This document shows positions 36,715-48,700 of a stretch of DNA of 64,000 nucleotides, in pieces. The notes under the pieces were generated by a model that saw nothing but the letters and a program-made list of their open reading frames with translations, was not told the origin of the DNA and ran no database searches. Numbering within the stretch: position 1 is the first letter of the stretch; every line of letters starts with the position of its first letter. The stretch comes from Tribonema minus. Lineage: Eukaryota > Sar > Xanthophyceae > Tribonematales > Tribonemataceae. The position numbers and the translations under genes were made by a program. The stretch spans positions 310,001 through 374,000 of the forward strand of contig JAFCMP010000551.1 of assembly GCA_017506865.1 (NCBI GenBank), written 5' to 3'.

Positions 36715-38075
36715 CTTGTTGCTCCTCTCATACCACATACCGCCACACTTTGCCCCTTCACTGCAAGCTATTGTTTTCAAATACTTCTAAACATATTTCA
36801 TTACGATATTACAGCAGGCTCTGCATGGCAAGTGCGCACTGCTCTTGCCACCTGCTGCTTGCTCATGCCTCAAGTGCAATATGAACTAAAATCAGACTCA
36901 AGTTCAAGAACTCTACTAGTAGATAAGTGTACACAAGTGGCACTTCAGTACATGGGCACGTAGGCATTGCGACTCTCGTTCACTGCATGTGAATCGTATT
37001 GAATGCCATTCCTGGCTATAGCAAAGAGGAATCCAGATTCTGCATACTTCGAAGTACATGTACCTGAGAGCCACGTTCCACGCAGCTGCAGCATGCCGGC
37101 AACTGACATTTTTACCTTGCGCCGTTCGCTGGCATCATGCTTGCAGTCATGTCTGAGTATTCTGCAGTTTGTGCAGCATGCGACTTGCATGCGACTTGCT
37201 TGAGCTGCTTAGAAATGGCATAGAGCTTGCACATACCATAATGTCTCAGCACCCACCAGGCCTGTCGTTGTCCAAGTTCTACTAGTAGTCTGTGCTGGGG
37301 TCAGCGAGCACTATGGCTAATAGTATGTTGCAATGTCGGGGTGCCCATTGGCAGCAGTATGTTGGCTAGCTGGGTAAACAGATATCGCCGCCCACGATGG
37401 CTCTTCCTGTTCAATGCAGCGGCGAGGCAGGCACACGCTTGACACACGCGTGTGCTGCTATCTCACACGTGGTGGCAAGTAGCATGCCGTGAACATACAA
37501 TCACAACACAATTGGCATTATGCATGTGGCGGCATTTCTGTGATTTACCTCAGGCGAGCGACATGTGGTTGCACTATCAGAGGGGCATGCAGCATGCTGT
37601 TGCAAGTGTTGTCTACTGCTACATACTGATGTCACTTCATGGAATGTTGCAAACAGAACAATTTGCACCCATACACAGTGTCAGGCGAAAGGTCGATGTG
37701 GGATCTTGACAACTGAGCATGCTCTGCAATCAATATGGCAGCACAAGCAACGCATCAAAAGCAATCCGGAAGCAGACATCGCAGCTGTGTGGTTCTGTGA
37801 CAGGAGCCCTTCCAGCAATTGTAACATTGACTCCGTGCAAACATGAAATGAAAAGCGCACTCGCATATCCACGCCAGCAGCAGTGTCGTGACGGACCAAC
37901 TGAACAATGGCCTGATGCGCAGCCATGATGAGCATTTCCGAAACCGAATGTGTCCGAAGCCTTCCACCAAAACAAGTGCCCTCTTCGCAAATGCATGCTC
38001 TGATGCTGATATATGTATGCCCCCTCCTATGTGTGCTACATGGAGTGTCGTTGTTGCTTGCTAACGCCTTGAACC
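36715..38075. other. Flanks of Armadillo copies B and C
   Basis: 36715-36790 continues the copy B flank after the LINE (matches 58540-58600 inverted). From about 37270 the sequence is an inverted counterpart of 62728-63540, the copy G flank. No gene seen. Confidence 0.6.
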
Positions 38076-39534
38076 TCACTCGCTTGACGCGTTTGCAGCA
38101 CCCCCTGCAAGTCGGTCTAGAGCCAGCTGCGCCGCCTGTGCTGCCTCAAGACAGTTTGAGCATCTAGGAATGGCACTGGTCACTGCTTCGGGGGCGCGTA
38201 CAGTGGTGAGCATGGCTGCTGCACCTGCATTGGCGCTGAGACTGCAAATCGTGCGAAGCACCAAGGTCAACATTTCAGACTGGCCAGAAGGCGAGTTGCG
38301 CAGCACTGCGGTCAGCACGGCTGTTGCGAGCTCACATGCTCCTGCATGAACATAATTTGAGCTACGGCTCGAGAGTGTGACTCACCAGCTGCGGCCAGCG
38401 CTGCGAGTGCCTTCAGGCCAGGAAACAGCTCAGAATGAACCGTCGCATCAAACCTCTGGACATTGCTCAACAGCAGCACAGAACTCACGACAGCGTTGCA
38501 CGCGCCTGCCATAGAAAGCCTGGCGCTGTCGGCAGGCGCGCTCGCCGCAAGCGCCGCTATCGCCGACAGTGCAGGCTCGAGCACCTGTTTGCTGTCGTAG
38601 TCTGCACTCAGCATCCTGCCTCTGGTACAGTGCTTGTCAACAGCCGCCATGATAGCCTCAGCGACACCTGCTGCCAGGAGCTGTGCAGCGCTGCCGCCGT
38701 AACGCGCCAGCGCCGCCAGCGCTTTGAGCGTATCGGAAGCAGCGCCACGTATGGCGGATGCAGCGAGCGCGTCCATAAGTGCATTGCCTGCGCCAGCGTC
38801 AACGAACTGCTGCGCAATGGCGGCGCCGCCAGCGTCGCTGCGCTCCGTCATGTTCCTGATTGCCGACGCAGCAGCGGCCTGCAGGCCCGCTTGAGTGACG
38901 TCAGAGCGCATGGCGGCGACCACTGCTTGCGCAACCTGTGCTGCATGAAGCCTCTGAGGCAAGGTGACGTCCGCTGGCTCGAAGCAAGGCACAGCCATGG
39001 CACGAAGTGCGTAGAGGGCCTGACACGGCACCATCGGGTGCTGTATGTGTGCTCGCAGCGCCTTGGCCAGGGCGTCAATGGCGCCAGCTGCCGCCGACCT
39101 GAACGCTCGCTCAACTTCGGCAGAACCGACACTATAGGCAAGATGTGTCATGGCGGAACATGCGGCGTTCTGAACATCAGCATCGGCAGTGTGTGTGCGC
39201 ATGGTAGCTATCAGTGCCGTGCCGATGCCAGCGTCTTGAAGTCTGCAGCAGTTCGCGGTGCATCCAATTGCGAGGCTGCCGACTGCACGAAGCCCTGCTG
39301 CCTGAACGGTGACTTTATGGCGGTGGGTGACAAGAGCGGTGACCAGCGCGGCACATGCACCTGCCTGACCCAGTCTGTCCTTGATTTCGTCACTATTCAC
39401 GTCGTCCATGATCTGCGCACATATCGCATGGGGCCCCACACCTGGATGCTGGCATCATCAGGAAAGGATCGCATCATCCGCGCCACCTGCGCCTCAAACG
39501 TCATGGGCGCGGCCGCCTGCGCCCCGTCGTCCAT
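38076..39534 (-). pseudogene. Armadillo-repeat protein, copy C (MDDG type), disrupted
   Basis: Starts MDDGAQAAAPMTFEAQVARMM and ends AANASSE. Nearly the same protein as copy G over SDVTQAGLQAAAASAIRNMT to SARLSMAGACNAVVSS. Against copy G there is a one-base loss in the GTGTGGGG-CCCC stretch near codon 33 and another near 38355 (SRAVAQIM, expected SQAVAQSLVHAG). The first lies in a base run and could be a sequencing error. The gene is head-to-head with TAF6 (start 39796) instead of an MDAG-type partner. Confidence 0.82.
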
Positions 39535-39615
39535 GAGTAAACCTCCCTCTGCTCCTCAGGGAAGAAGCTGTGTGTTGCTCACGATATCGATTCTTACAGA
39601 AAAAAAAGTGTTCAT

Positions 39616-39629
39616 CTTCAACTTTGAAG
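39616..39629. promoter_or_regulatory. Palindrome CTTCAA-CT-TTGAAG between copy C and TAF6
   Basis: Same 6+6 palindrome as in the Armadillo pairs, 82 bp upstream of the copy C start and about 170 bp upstream of the TAF6 start. Confidence 0.6.
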
Positions 39630-39795
39630 ATGTTCGCCAGAGGAAGCTTCTCCCTCAGGACGTCCCTTTGCTCTGCTGTGCCGATGAGGCATGAGGTATA
39701 ATTGAGGTGCAGCAGCGCAGACTCTCTGATGCAAGAAGGACAGCGCCCCCTTCCAGGACATTGAGTCGGAGGAAACTGATCACGTGGGCTGGAGC

Positions 39796-42700
39796 ATGAT
39801 ATCCAGACAGGCGATTGCGCCTGTGGCGGCCGCCTTGGCTGTGGGTCCAGTCAGCAATGATGTGGCGGAGTTTCTGGCGAGCTCTGCCGAGTATCACCTT
39901 AAGGACCTTGTACAAGAAGCCATGAAGGTACTACATCTTGCAAAGAGGTTGGCACGCGTAGGCCTCTGTGCGCAATTCTTAATTCTCTGTGCCGGCATAG
40001 ATGGTCGATTAGATCGAAATCAAGCGTACATGTGCAGCGCTGACATGCAGGCAGGTGGGCATCGCCACTAATGCACATTTTCGATGAACAACTTTACTTG
40101 TGTTGATGTTGAATAATGCTGCTGGGTTTCAAGTTCAACAACAACTGCAATCGCGAGCACTCTACAACATCACCGCAGCCTTGCCAGTGCAGCAGCACAT
40201 GATGGACCAGATATCATCAGGTGTGTCCGATGTGCATACAATTGCCAACATTAAACACCACTAAGCAGCAGCCAGTTTGCCCAAGCTGCGCACTACACTA
40301 AACAGCAGAGATCGTCCACAGATTAGGGAATCGACCCAGTCCACGTCCAACCCAATTGGCACATCAAGCCGCTTTTATCATTATGCATAGCTGTTTGCGT
40401 GGCCAAATTTGCAGCTTTTTTGCAAATGTTGTGGTTTTAGAGTTTACAGCTATTCCTGCGCTTCAAGGCGCGCCAACACCGGCACAATCCTCATCACAGT
40501 CACATCCCAATGTTGTGGGCACTGACAGCACCACTTGATGGCGTGGGAAAAACTACGCACCTGCGGCCGAGCCTGAACCACACATTGTCCAGGCACAGTT
40601 TTATGGCGAAGGCTTTCTTAGCGCAGTCGCAATTGCTAGTGTCGGCAATGCCCCACGCTGCTGCTGCTGCGAAGGTCACCTGACAAATATGAAATCATCT
40701 GCCTTTGTGCAGTGCAGCGGCATGCGGTCCATACCACTTGCGTTTGCCATCGACGACAGCTCTGCGCCGGAGCAGCGAAGCGCGGAGTCATTATACCACA
40801 CGGAACATGTGGTACAGCAGCTGCAGCAGCGCCGTGGCGGCATGAGCCAACGCCTTGGTTCCCATGTCTGCAGCAGGCGGCAATACTCCAGGCGCCACCG
40901 CCTGACCGCCAACAACCTCCCCCATCGCTCGCACCATGCTCCATTCACTCAATTTGACACATCTTCAACAGTGAAGTACCCAATCACGCGCGCGCACGCC
41001 AGATCGCGCGGCGCTCCAAGCGGCGCCGCGTCACCGCGGACGACGTGAACTACGCGCTGGAGATGCGGAGCGTTGAGGCGCTGTACGGCTACCGCGCGTC
41101 GGCGGTGGTGGCGGCGGTGGCGGCGGCGACGGACAAGGGGGGGGCGGGGGGGGGGGCGGGGGAAGATGGGGACTCTGCGACGGGGGATCGGCGCGTCAAC
41201 ACGCTGGAGGTGAGAATATCCATACATGGTTTCATGAATGCAGTCGTGCATGCATGAGCACTGCGTTTTACAGTTCATGCGACATGATCTTGAAACATCA
41301 GTTGTATCAGCGCGCTTGCCCTCGACGGCCCGGCTCTAAACTCTTCTGAGCCCGTTCGTGAAGCTCCAGTTCCTGCTGTTGGCGAAGAGGAGTAGCATGG
41401 ACGACCAGATAATTCTGTAGTTAGTGCTCAGCAGATGAGCTCATTTTCACGTGAGTTCAACAGTGCAGAAAGCACGGTGAGTGCCGCTGTATGCCTCGAG
41501 ACAATGAGGTGGAAGTCAGTGCTCAGCAGGGGAGCTCTTCTTTTTGCATGTAAGTTCACTACAGTAGTGCAGAAAGCGCGATGAGTGCCGCTGCATGCTC
41601 CGGTCTGTCGTCGTAGGGGGCGTTTGTGTGCATGGCATGTTCACTGAAGACCTGGTAGACTAGACGCTGACCTAATGTATGCTGCTTAAGACACTTGCGC
41701 CCCGTGGTTAGGGGCTCAGAAGGCTCGGCCAGTAACAAAACAGAAATGGCTGGAATTCCTTACACCTAACGGAGTTTTACTGTGATGAGATTGAAGCACA
41801 CAACACAACGTAGCAACTCAACTTGGGAACTTCAAGTGTTGCCACAGCTTCGCAACCTCAATCATCACTGGCAAACGTTTCAACTGAGCGCCATCAACAG
41901 TAAAACTCATCGCCTTGCGCCTGAAGGTTGTTGGCGGTTTCAGCACAAATGCCCGCCTCACGCCAGTGTGAAAAACATGCATTTTTGTGATATTGAAATT
42001 GCTGAATCATGACACTGACACCGACCGCCTGAAACACTGTATGCTACTGATATCAACAGCTACGACAGACTCAGCAACCACCGCTGCAACAACAATCATT
42101 CGTGTTCACGTACACATCAACAAGCACGTTCCCACGAAACCCTCCTCTGCGTGTTAACATACACATCAACAAGCATGTCAACACACAAATCCCCCCTCTG
42201 CATGTTCACATGTACATCAATGAGCATGTTCACACGAACCCCTCTTTGCAGGTGGCAAACGCCGGCCTGCCAAAGTGCCCGGTGGAGCCCACATATACAT
42301 CAGCGAGTAGACTCACACGAAACCATGTATACATCAGCGACTAGACTCACACGAACCCCCGCCTCTGCAGGTGGCAAATGCGGGCCTGCCAAAGTGCCCG
42401 GTGGAGCCCACGTGCATGCTGCACTGGCTGGCGGTGGATGGCAGGCAGCCGCGCATACCGCAGAACCCGTCGCGGCAGCAGCGCGCGGCGGCGGCCGCGG
42501 CGGCGGCGGCGGGAGAGATCGATGTTATCCGGGGCGCGCCCACTGGCGAGCAGGAGGTGAGGTTGGGAGTGTTTGCAGCGAACAGTGACGGTTACAGTGT
42601 GACTTTCAATAGTCGCAGTCGATGCCTCTGACTGACACGTTGCGGGCGGGAACTTGAAGCCATTGATTAAATGGGCCACAGCGGCGGCGGGCAGCAGTGG

Positions 42701-45700
42701 CGGCGGCGGGTACGCTCGAGGTGATCCGGACTGAGACCCTGGCAAACAGGAAGTGGGGTTGGGGTGTTGCGGTGGACACTGCCTGTTTCATGGTGTAGAG
42801 GTGTGAGTTAGGCGAGTTGCTGTCAATGACTTTGGTGGGTTGCTGGTGAGACACTGAATGCACCAATGACAAATATGATGAACGCGTGCTGACGCCCTTC
42901 GGCAGTGCTCAGCAACAGCGGTGGAGAGCTGGACGTGTCTGGTGTTGCGCTTAGTGGCCCACAATTGCCTGCCGATGTGCAGCTTCCTAGACAGTACACC
43001 AGCTTCATCCATCGGAGTGACATTTTGGTATCTGGAGTGCAGGGAGGATGTTGACGCGATTATTTCGTGTGCCACAGGCTGTGGCCCACAGCCTACTGAT
43101 TTGCATGTGACTTGAGAGAATCTTAGTGTTTGTCTTGTGCTCGCCAGCAGCGCTCAGCAGCAGCAGCGGGCAGTCAGTTGGGGGCCTGCTTGTTTTCAAC
43201 TGCGCAGTGTGTCTGCCACTCGCGCTGTTTTGTGAAGTTGTCCATTGATCCAGCAGCATGGTGCTTTGTAACGCACCAGTAGCACATCAAGCGCCCCTTT
43301 GTGACGATGCTCACCTACTGCTGCAGGAATTTTTTTTTAATTTCTGATTGACAGACACTTACAGCGGGTGCTCACAGTCGTGGCACCCTGCACAGTGCTC
43401 AACAACAGTGCTCAGCGCCAATGCTAACACGCTTTGCTGCGGGACCAGCTTGAACACACACTTGCAGTAGAGGCAGCATACTCTTTACGAGCAGCAGTTG
43501 GCGCCAGCGCTCGGTAACCGCTGCTTAAATGCCAGTACCAATAAAGCGCAACACCGAACCAGAGAGGGGTTGCCCCAACCCCAATTCCAGGCGCCAATGC
43601 CTGCTGCTGTGAGCGGCAACAATTGCTCGTTGCAGCAGCTGACTTGAACAAACATTTTTGAAGAATGACAAGCAGCACTATGGGCATCGATTTCTCCTTT
43701 TTGCGCACCGCAGTTGAGCGAAGAGAGCCAGCGCTACCTTGACCGCGTGCGCGAAGCAGTGCTCCGGTCGTCCGATCGCTCGGCCGGCCTGGGCCCCGTC
43801 TTTGACAGCCTCAAGAGGGACCCGGGCCTGCAGGAGATACTACCACACATCTGCCGCTTCATCAAGGTGATGCGCCACATTCTGCCATTTTGCCAAGGTG
43901 TACTGCCGCATCTGCCGTTGTGCCAAGGTATAGTGCTGTGCAGCTGCCGCTTCACCGACGCACGCTGCCGCAATCTGCCGCTTTGTTTATGTATGCTGTG
44001 GCGCCTTCAACACTTCATCGGGTAGACTGATGCAAAGCTGCCGCGTCATTGAGTTACACTGCCGCAGCGCACCTGCCGACCTCATTCTTTGACAGTGCAC
44101 AGTCAAAATTGAACCCATCCGTCAACCACGCCTGTTGAACTGGCATGTTGTTGTGCAAATCCGCATGCACGATGCGCAGCAACGCCTCCTTTTTTTTCTT
44201 TCAAATACATCACTTTGAAGTATATTATTTCTTAAACGGGTAGGCCACATGCAGGAGGGTCAACCTGGGGCATTGTCCCAACATCTGTTTTTATAGGAGT
44301 TTACGGCTGCACCGCTAGGCGCAGATGCTCAACGTGAAAGTCCGTGGGTGCTGACATCATTGCGTGGGATAAGGGAGCCCACGTTACGCTGCAGCATCGG
44401 CTCCATTGACATCTGCCTTTGTGCACGATGCCGTGCAATCTGAGGAACCGTATCATGACCCCATGCGCTGTGCAGTCGGCCTTGTCACTGCCCTCTTGCT
44501 CAGCACATTGTGGCAGTTTGCTGCTGACTGTGTGCGGAAGAAGCACTGCCCGACGCCCATCGCCACCGCAGCTGTGCACTGCCTCCCCCGCTGCAAGGAG
44601 CATTGAGCGTTGGTGGCTTATACCCCTTCCCCCATGCTCGGTGCTCGCGTTTCCTCGCTGGATTTTGTTTTTATTGCTCATGTGCATCGTCACCGCCGCT
44701 GTGCGTTGCCTCCTCCACCGCCATAAGCGAACGCAGAGGCGTGCGTCAACGGCAACGGCGCACGGCACGCGCTGTGGCAGCTGGAGCAGCAGCTGATCTC
44801 GCTGCCTGCAAACCGCACTCACCAGCACATGCATCACTGTGAGCTGATGTCAAGCGTCACTCCTGCTGTGCGCTGCATCCTCAATCCCCAGGAGCGCACG
44901 CAGGCGTGCGTCAAGGGCAACGTCAGGCGGCACTCGCTGTGGCAGCTGTAGCAGCAGCTTGTCGCTGCAAACCTCATACACCAGCACATGCATGAAAAAG
45001 TGCTGATGTCAACCGCCACTCCTGCTGTGCACTGCCTCCCCGATCACCAGGAGCGGACGCAAGCGTGCGTCAAGGGCAAGGGCGGGCGGCACTCGTTGCG
45101 GCACCTGTAGCAGCAGGTTGTCGCTGCAAACCTCATACACAAGCACACGCATTACTGAGAGCTGACGTCACTCGCTCGCTCCTGCTGTGCGCTGCCTGTC
45201 CTATCACCAGGAGCGGACGCAGGTGTGCATTGAAGGCAAGGGCGGGCGGCACGCCCCGTGGCAGCTGTAGCACAGTTTGTCGCTGCTTCCAACTTTTACA
45301 CACAAGCACACGAGTTACTGCGAACTGATGTCAATCGCCACTCCCGCTGCCTCCCCAATCGCCAGGAGCGCACGCAAGCGTGCGTCAAGGGCAAGGGCGG
45401 GCGGCATGCGCTGTGGCAGCTGTACGCGCTCATGCGCGCCGCGCGCTGCGTGCTGCTCAACGACCACTTCCACGAGATGGAGGTCTACCTTGCACAGGCG
45501 AGTTGCGGTAATGATCATGCATTGTATGTTACTGAACACCCATGCCTCGGACGCTAAACAGCTTGCACAGAGAGTAATTTGAATACTGTGGATATGATGG
45601 CACTATGTGACTCGTGGCCCATGGCGGCAGCAGCAGCAACCACGATTATTGGTGGAAGGCGCTTGCGGCTAACCACTCCTTGTCACCTAAACCTAGACGA

Positions 45701-48700
45701 TCTTTTGATTCGTCTGCATGTTAACTGCATGTATGGAGGCTTCTGGTGGCCGTCAGAGGGTAGCCGTGCGCAGGCAAACTAAGCTGTCTCTTGCAGTGCC
45801 ACCTTTGATGCCAGATGCTGGGGTATCAAAACTTGCAGTAGCAGATTTGTGTTGTGATGCATGCCTGGTGCTAATTGATGCACTATCATCAGAAATAGGT
45901 GTGTTCTGGCGCTGGAGAGCGCCCTTGTCTTTTGGCGACAACAATGTTTGTGTGCGGCCATGTTGACCAACCTTGAAGTCGTCAAGCTCTTGGTGGTGTA
46001 GGCAGTTGGACGCACATAGGCACAAGCTTGAGTGCGACAGGCGGCAGCAGCGCTGCTGCAGCTGCACCGTACGCCAACGTGCAGCAACGTCAGCAACTGC
46101 GGTGAGCAAGTGCAACAAACCTCAAATTCGCAGCTTGGAGGCCTATCCTCGTGGCTGAAAAATGTACGTAAAGCTGGAGTAACTTATACGGTGTTGGACG
46201 CTCAGAGTGCTCATGTGTGTCTGCCTCAATATTTAACAAAGCGTTGGTGCTATCATTCTTTTTGTTCATGCAGTCAATCATACTGTTGATGATATTGTGC
46301 TCTGCTCCGTATTCAGATCATGCCTGCCGCGATGACAGTGCTCCTGTGTGCAACTCTCGGGCCCGACACCGACATTGACTCGGTGAGTTCCAGCTGCAGT
46401 CAGCGGCGCATAACACTGCTCAAAGTTTGAATACTTTGCATTGCGTTGTGCGCTGCAGTCTGTTCAGTGCACGAGCGCGTCAAAATTGCTGGCGCACAGG
46501 CACATCAGGCGTTAGTTGCAGCACAGAGTCGCAGGGGCACAGCGGCGCACTACGCTGTCTGCTCGGGGGGGGGGAGGGGCTTGCGAGGCCCCCTGCGTTG
46601 ACAGTCGAGCTGTAGCGCACTGGCCCGGAGTGGATGTTGAGCTAGAGCTGCATGCTGCTGTCGGAGAAGTCACTGGACGCGTCGTAGTGGCGCTTGGCTT
46701 ACGCCATGCATTGCCTCGTCTTTCACAAGCAGCCTTCAAGCATCCAATTCCTACTTCTCCTATAATATCTCTCAGCCCAGCCTGTGTCCATGGTGCTCTA
46801 CTTGTCAGGTATCGGTTCAAGCGCTTCGTCTATCGTTGAAGCAAAAGTGCCCTCTCCGCATATCACAATGACAGAGGATATTAAGTCGCAGGAGAAGTTT
46901 AAAAGCCATGACGTCACATGCACTTTATATCATGCGCATTCCGCTGCGCTCTGCTGACGCAGGACCACTGGACGCTGAGGGACATGACTGCCGGCATCGT
47001 CGCGTACGTTTGCAGACGCTATGGCCAGGTGAGAATGCCGCAATTTCTCTTTGGCATTTTTGTTGTTGTTGGCGTTTTCTGTGGCTCACATCTGCATGTT
47101 CGCATGTTCACATACGAGGCATGTGCATGCTGGCACCGTGGTCTTACTGGCGTCCCCGATCGCTGGCGGTTCCACATGAGCATGCGCAATTACTGTGCAC
47201 TGCCTTGTACATGCCTACCTCTGGCGCCCGTACCCCCCCTTTACCCCCACACCCCCTCGCCCTCGCCCTCCCACCCGCTTGATTGCTCGCAGGCATTTCC
47301 AAATTTGCAAGCGGACGTGGTGCTGATGCTCGGTGAGGCTCTGAAGAGGAAGGACTTCAAGGGCACGGTGAGCGCCAGTAGGCCTGTTCCATCAAGTCGT
47401 GCAGTGAGGGCGGGCGCATTTGCATCAGGCTACAACACCTGGTACAGCAATGTCATTCTGTGAAGGACATTTGTGAAGTAGCTGGCACAGCTTTGCACAC
47501 GGAGCGCACCTCCTACTTGCACCCTGTCAGGTTTTGGTGCAACAATCAGTTTCAGGCAGCAATCCTCGTAGTTGTCAGGCGCTCATGAGCCTTCTCAGTC
47601 ATGCTTCATCCCACTTGTCACCTTGTCTGTCATTTATATAGCATTCTTCAGAAGTATCCATTTTTGCGCCTTCACAAAAAATGTAACGTCCATCTGGCGC
47701 CTTTCCAATGCTTCTGTACTTCGCCAACTTAATCTGTAATCAAGCTGATGTCATTGACTAAGCTGCTCAACTTCTGCGCACTGTGACTCTCGGCTGTCAG
47801 GCACTTCCAACCTTGTACGGCGCAATGGTTGGCGTCATAACCCTGGGGTTCCACATCATAGCAGCCGTGCTGCTGCCGCTGCTGAGGCCTCTGCAGGTGA
47901 AGCAAATTTTGTTTCGTTGGGGATGGTGAGGGAGCAATCGCCTAATTGGGGATCAGTGCGCAGAATTAGGAGTGTTGTTGCGGGCACACATGAATTAGCA
48001 TACAGTTCTACTAACAATATGATGACCAATGTACAGCACCGTTCCACACGCCACTGGTACAAGGGTACCTGACTGCTTGGTTCTGAAGCAATTTCTGTTG
48101 CGTGCCGTTGTAGCAGCGCTTATACCTTTACAGGTGCAGGAGAGCTCAACAAGATGGCAGCCACAACAACATATTGTTTTCACGGCATAAATTATTGCGC
48201 TACAGTACCGGCATTGCATACGTAGGCCTATAAAATTGCTGAAAAACTGAAAGAAAACTTGGTAGAAGTGTCTTTCACAGAATGCGTTGCGCGCTAACGT
48301 TGTTCAAGGTATCACTTGCTCATTCTGCAGAATACGCGCTTGCATTGACAATCCGCACGGAAGTGACAGTGAAGGTATCAGCTGCTGCGCCGCAGAACGT
48401 TGATCAGAAGGTACTAGTCCGCCACATGTCACAGCGGCATTCTGGCAGGTTTGTTAGAGTGCATTCGTGTATTGAGGCACTTGGTCAAGTGCCCTCATCA
48501 CTGACATACAATCTGATATTTGAGATGCACAAAAAATTGCTAGTTTGTAGGAAGCGGATGCGTGTGCAAACAGAAAATGTGCAGATCACATGAAGTGCGG
48601 AAATATTTTATTTTCAACAAGACAGCGTCTGTGAAACCTTTGCTACGGACACGATGCAGTCATCACATTTCATTTACATTTTGGTGACATGACGCTGATG

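Noticed and set aside
38435-39694. Long plus-strand open frame (419 codons) opposite Armadillo copy C
   Set aside because: It is antisense to the conserved Armadillo frame; similar antisense frames occur opposite A, F and G because of GC-rich alanine codons. No motif.
40676-40980. GC-rich open frames on both strands in TAF6 intron 1
   Set aside because: No splice phase or motif links them to TAF6 or to a nested gene.
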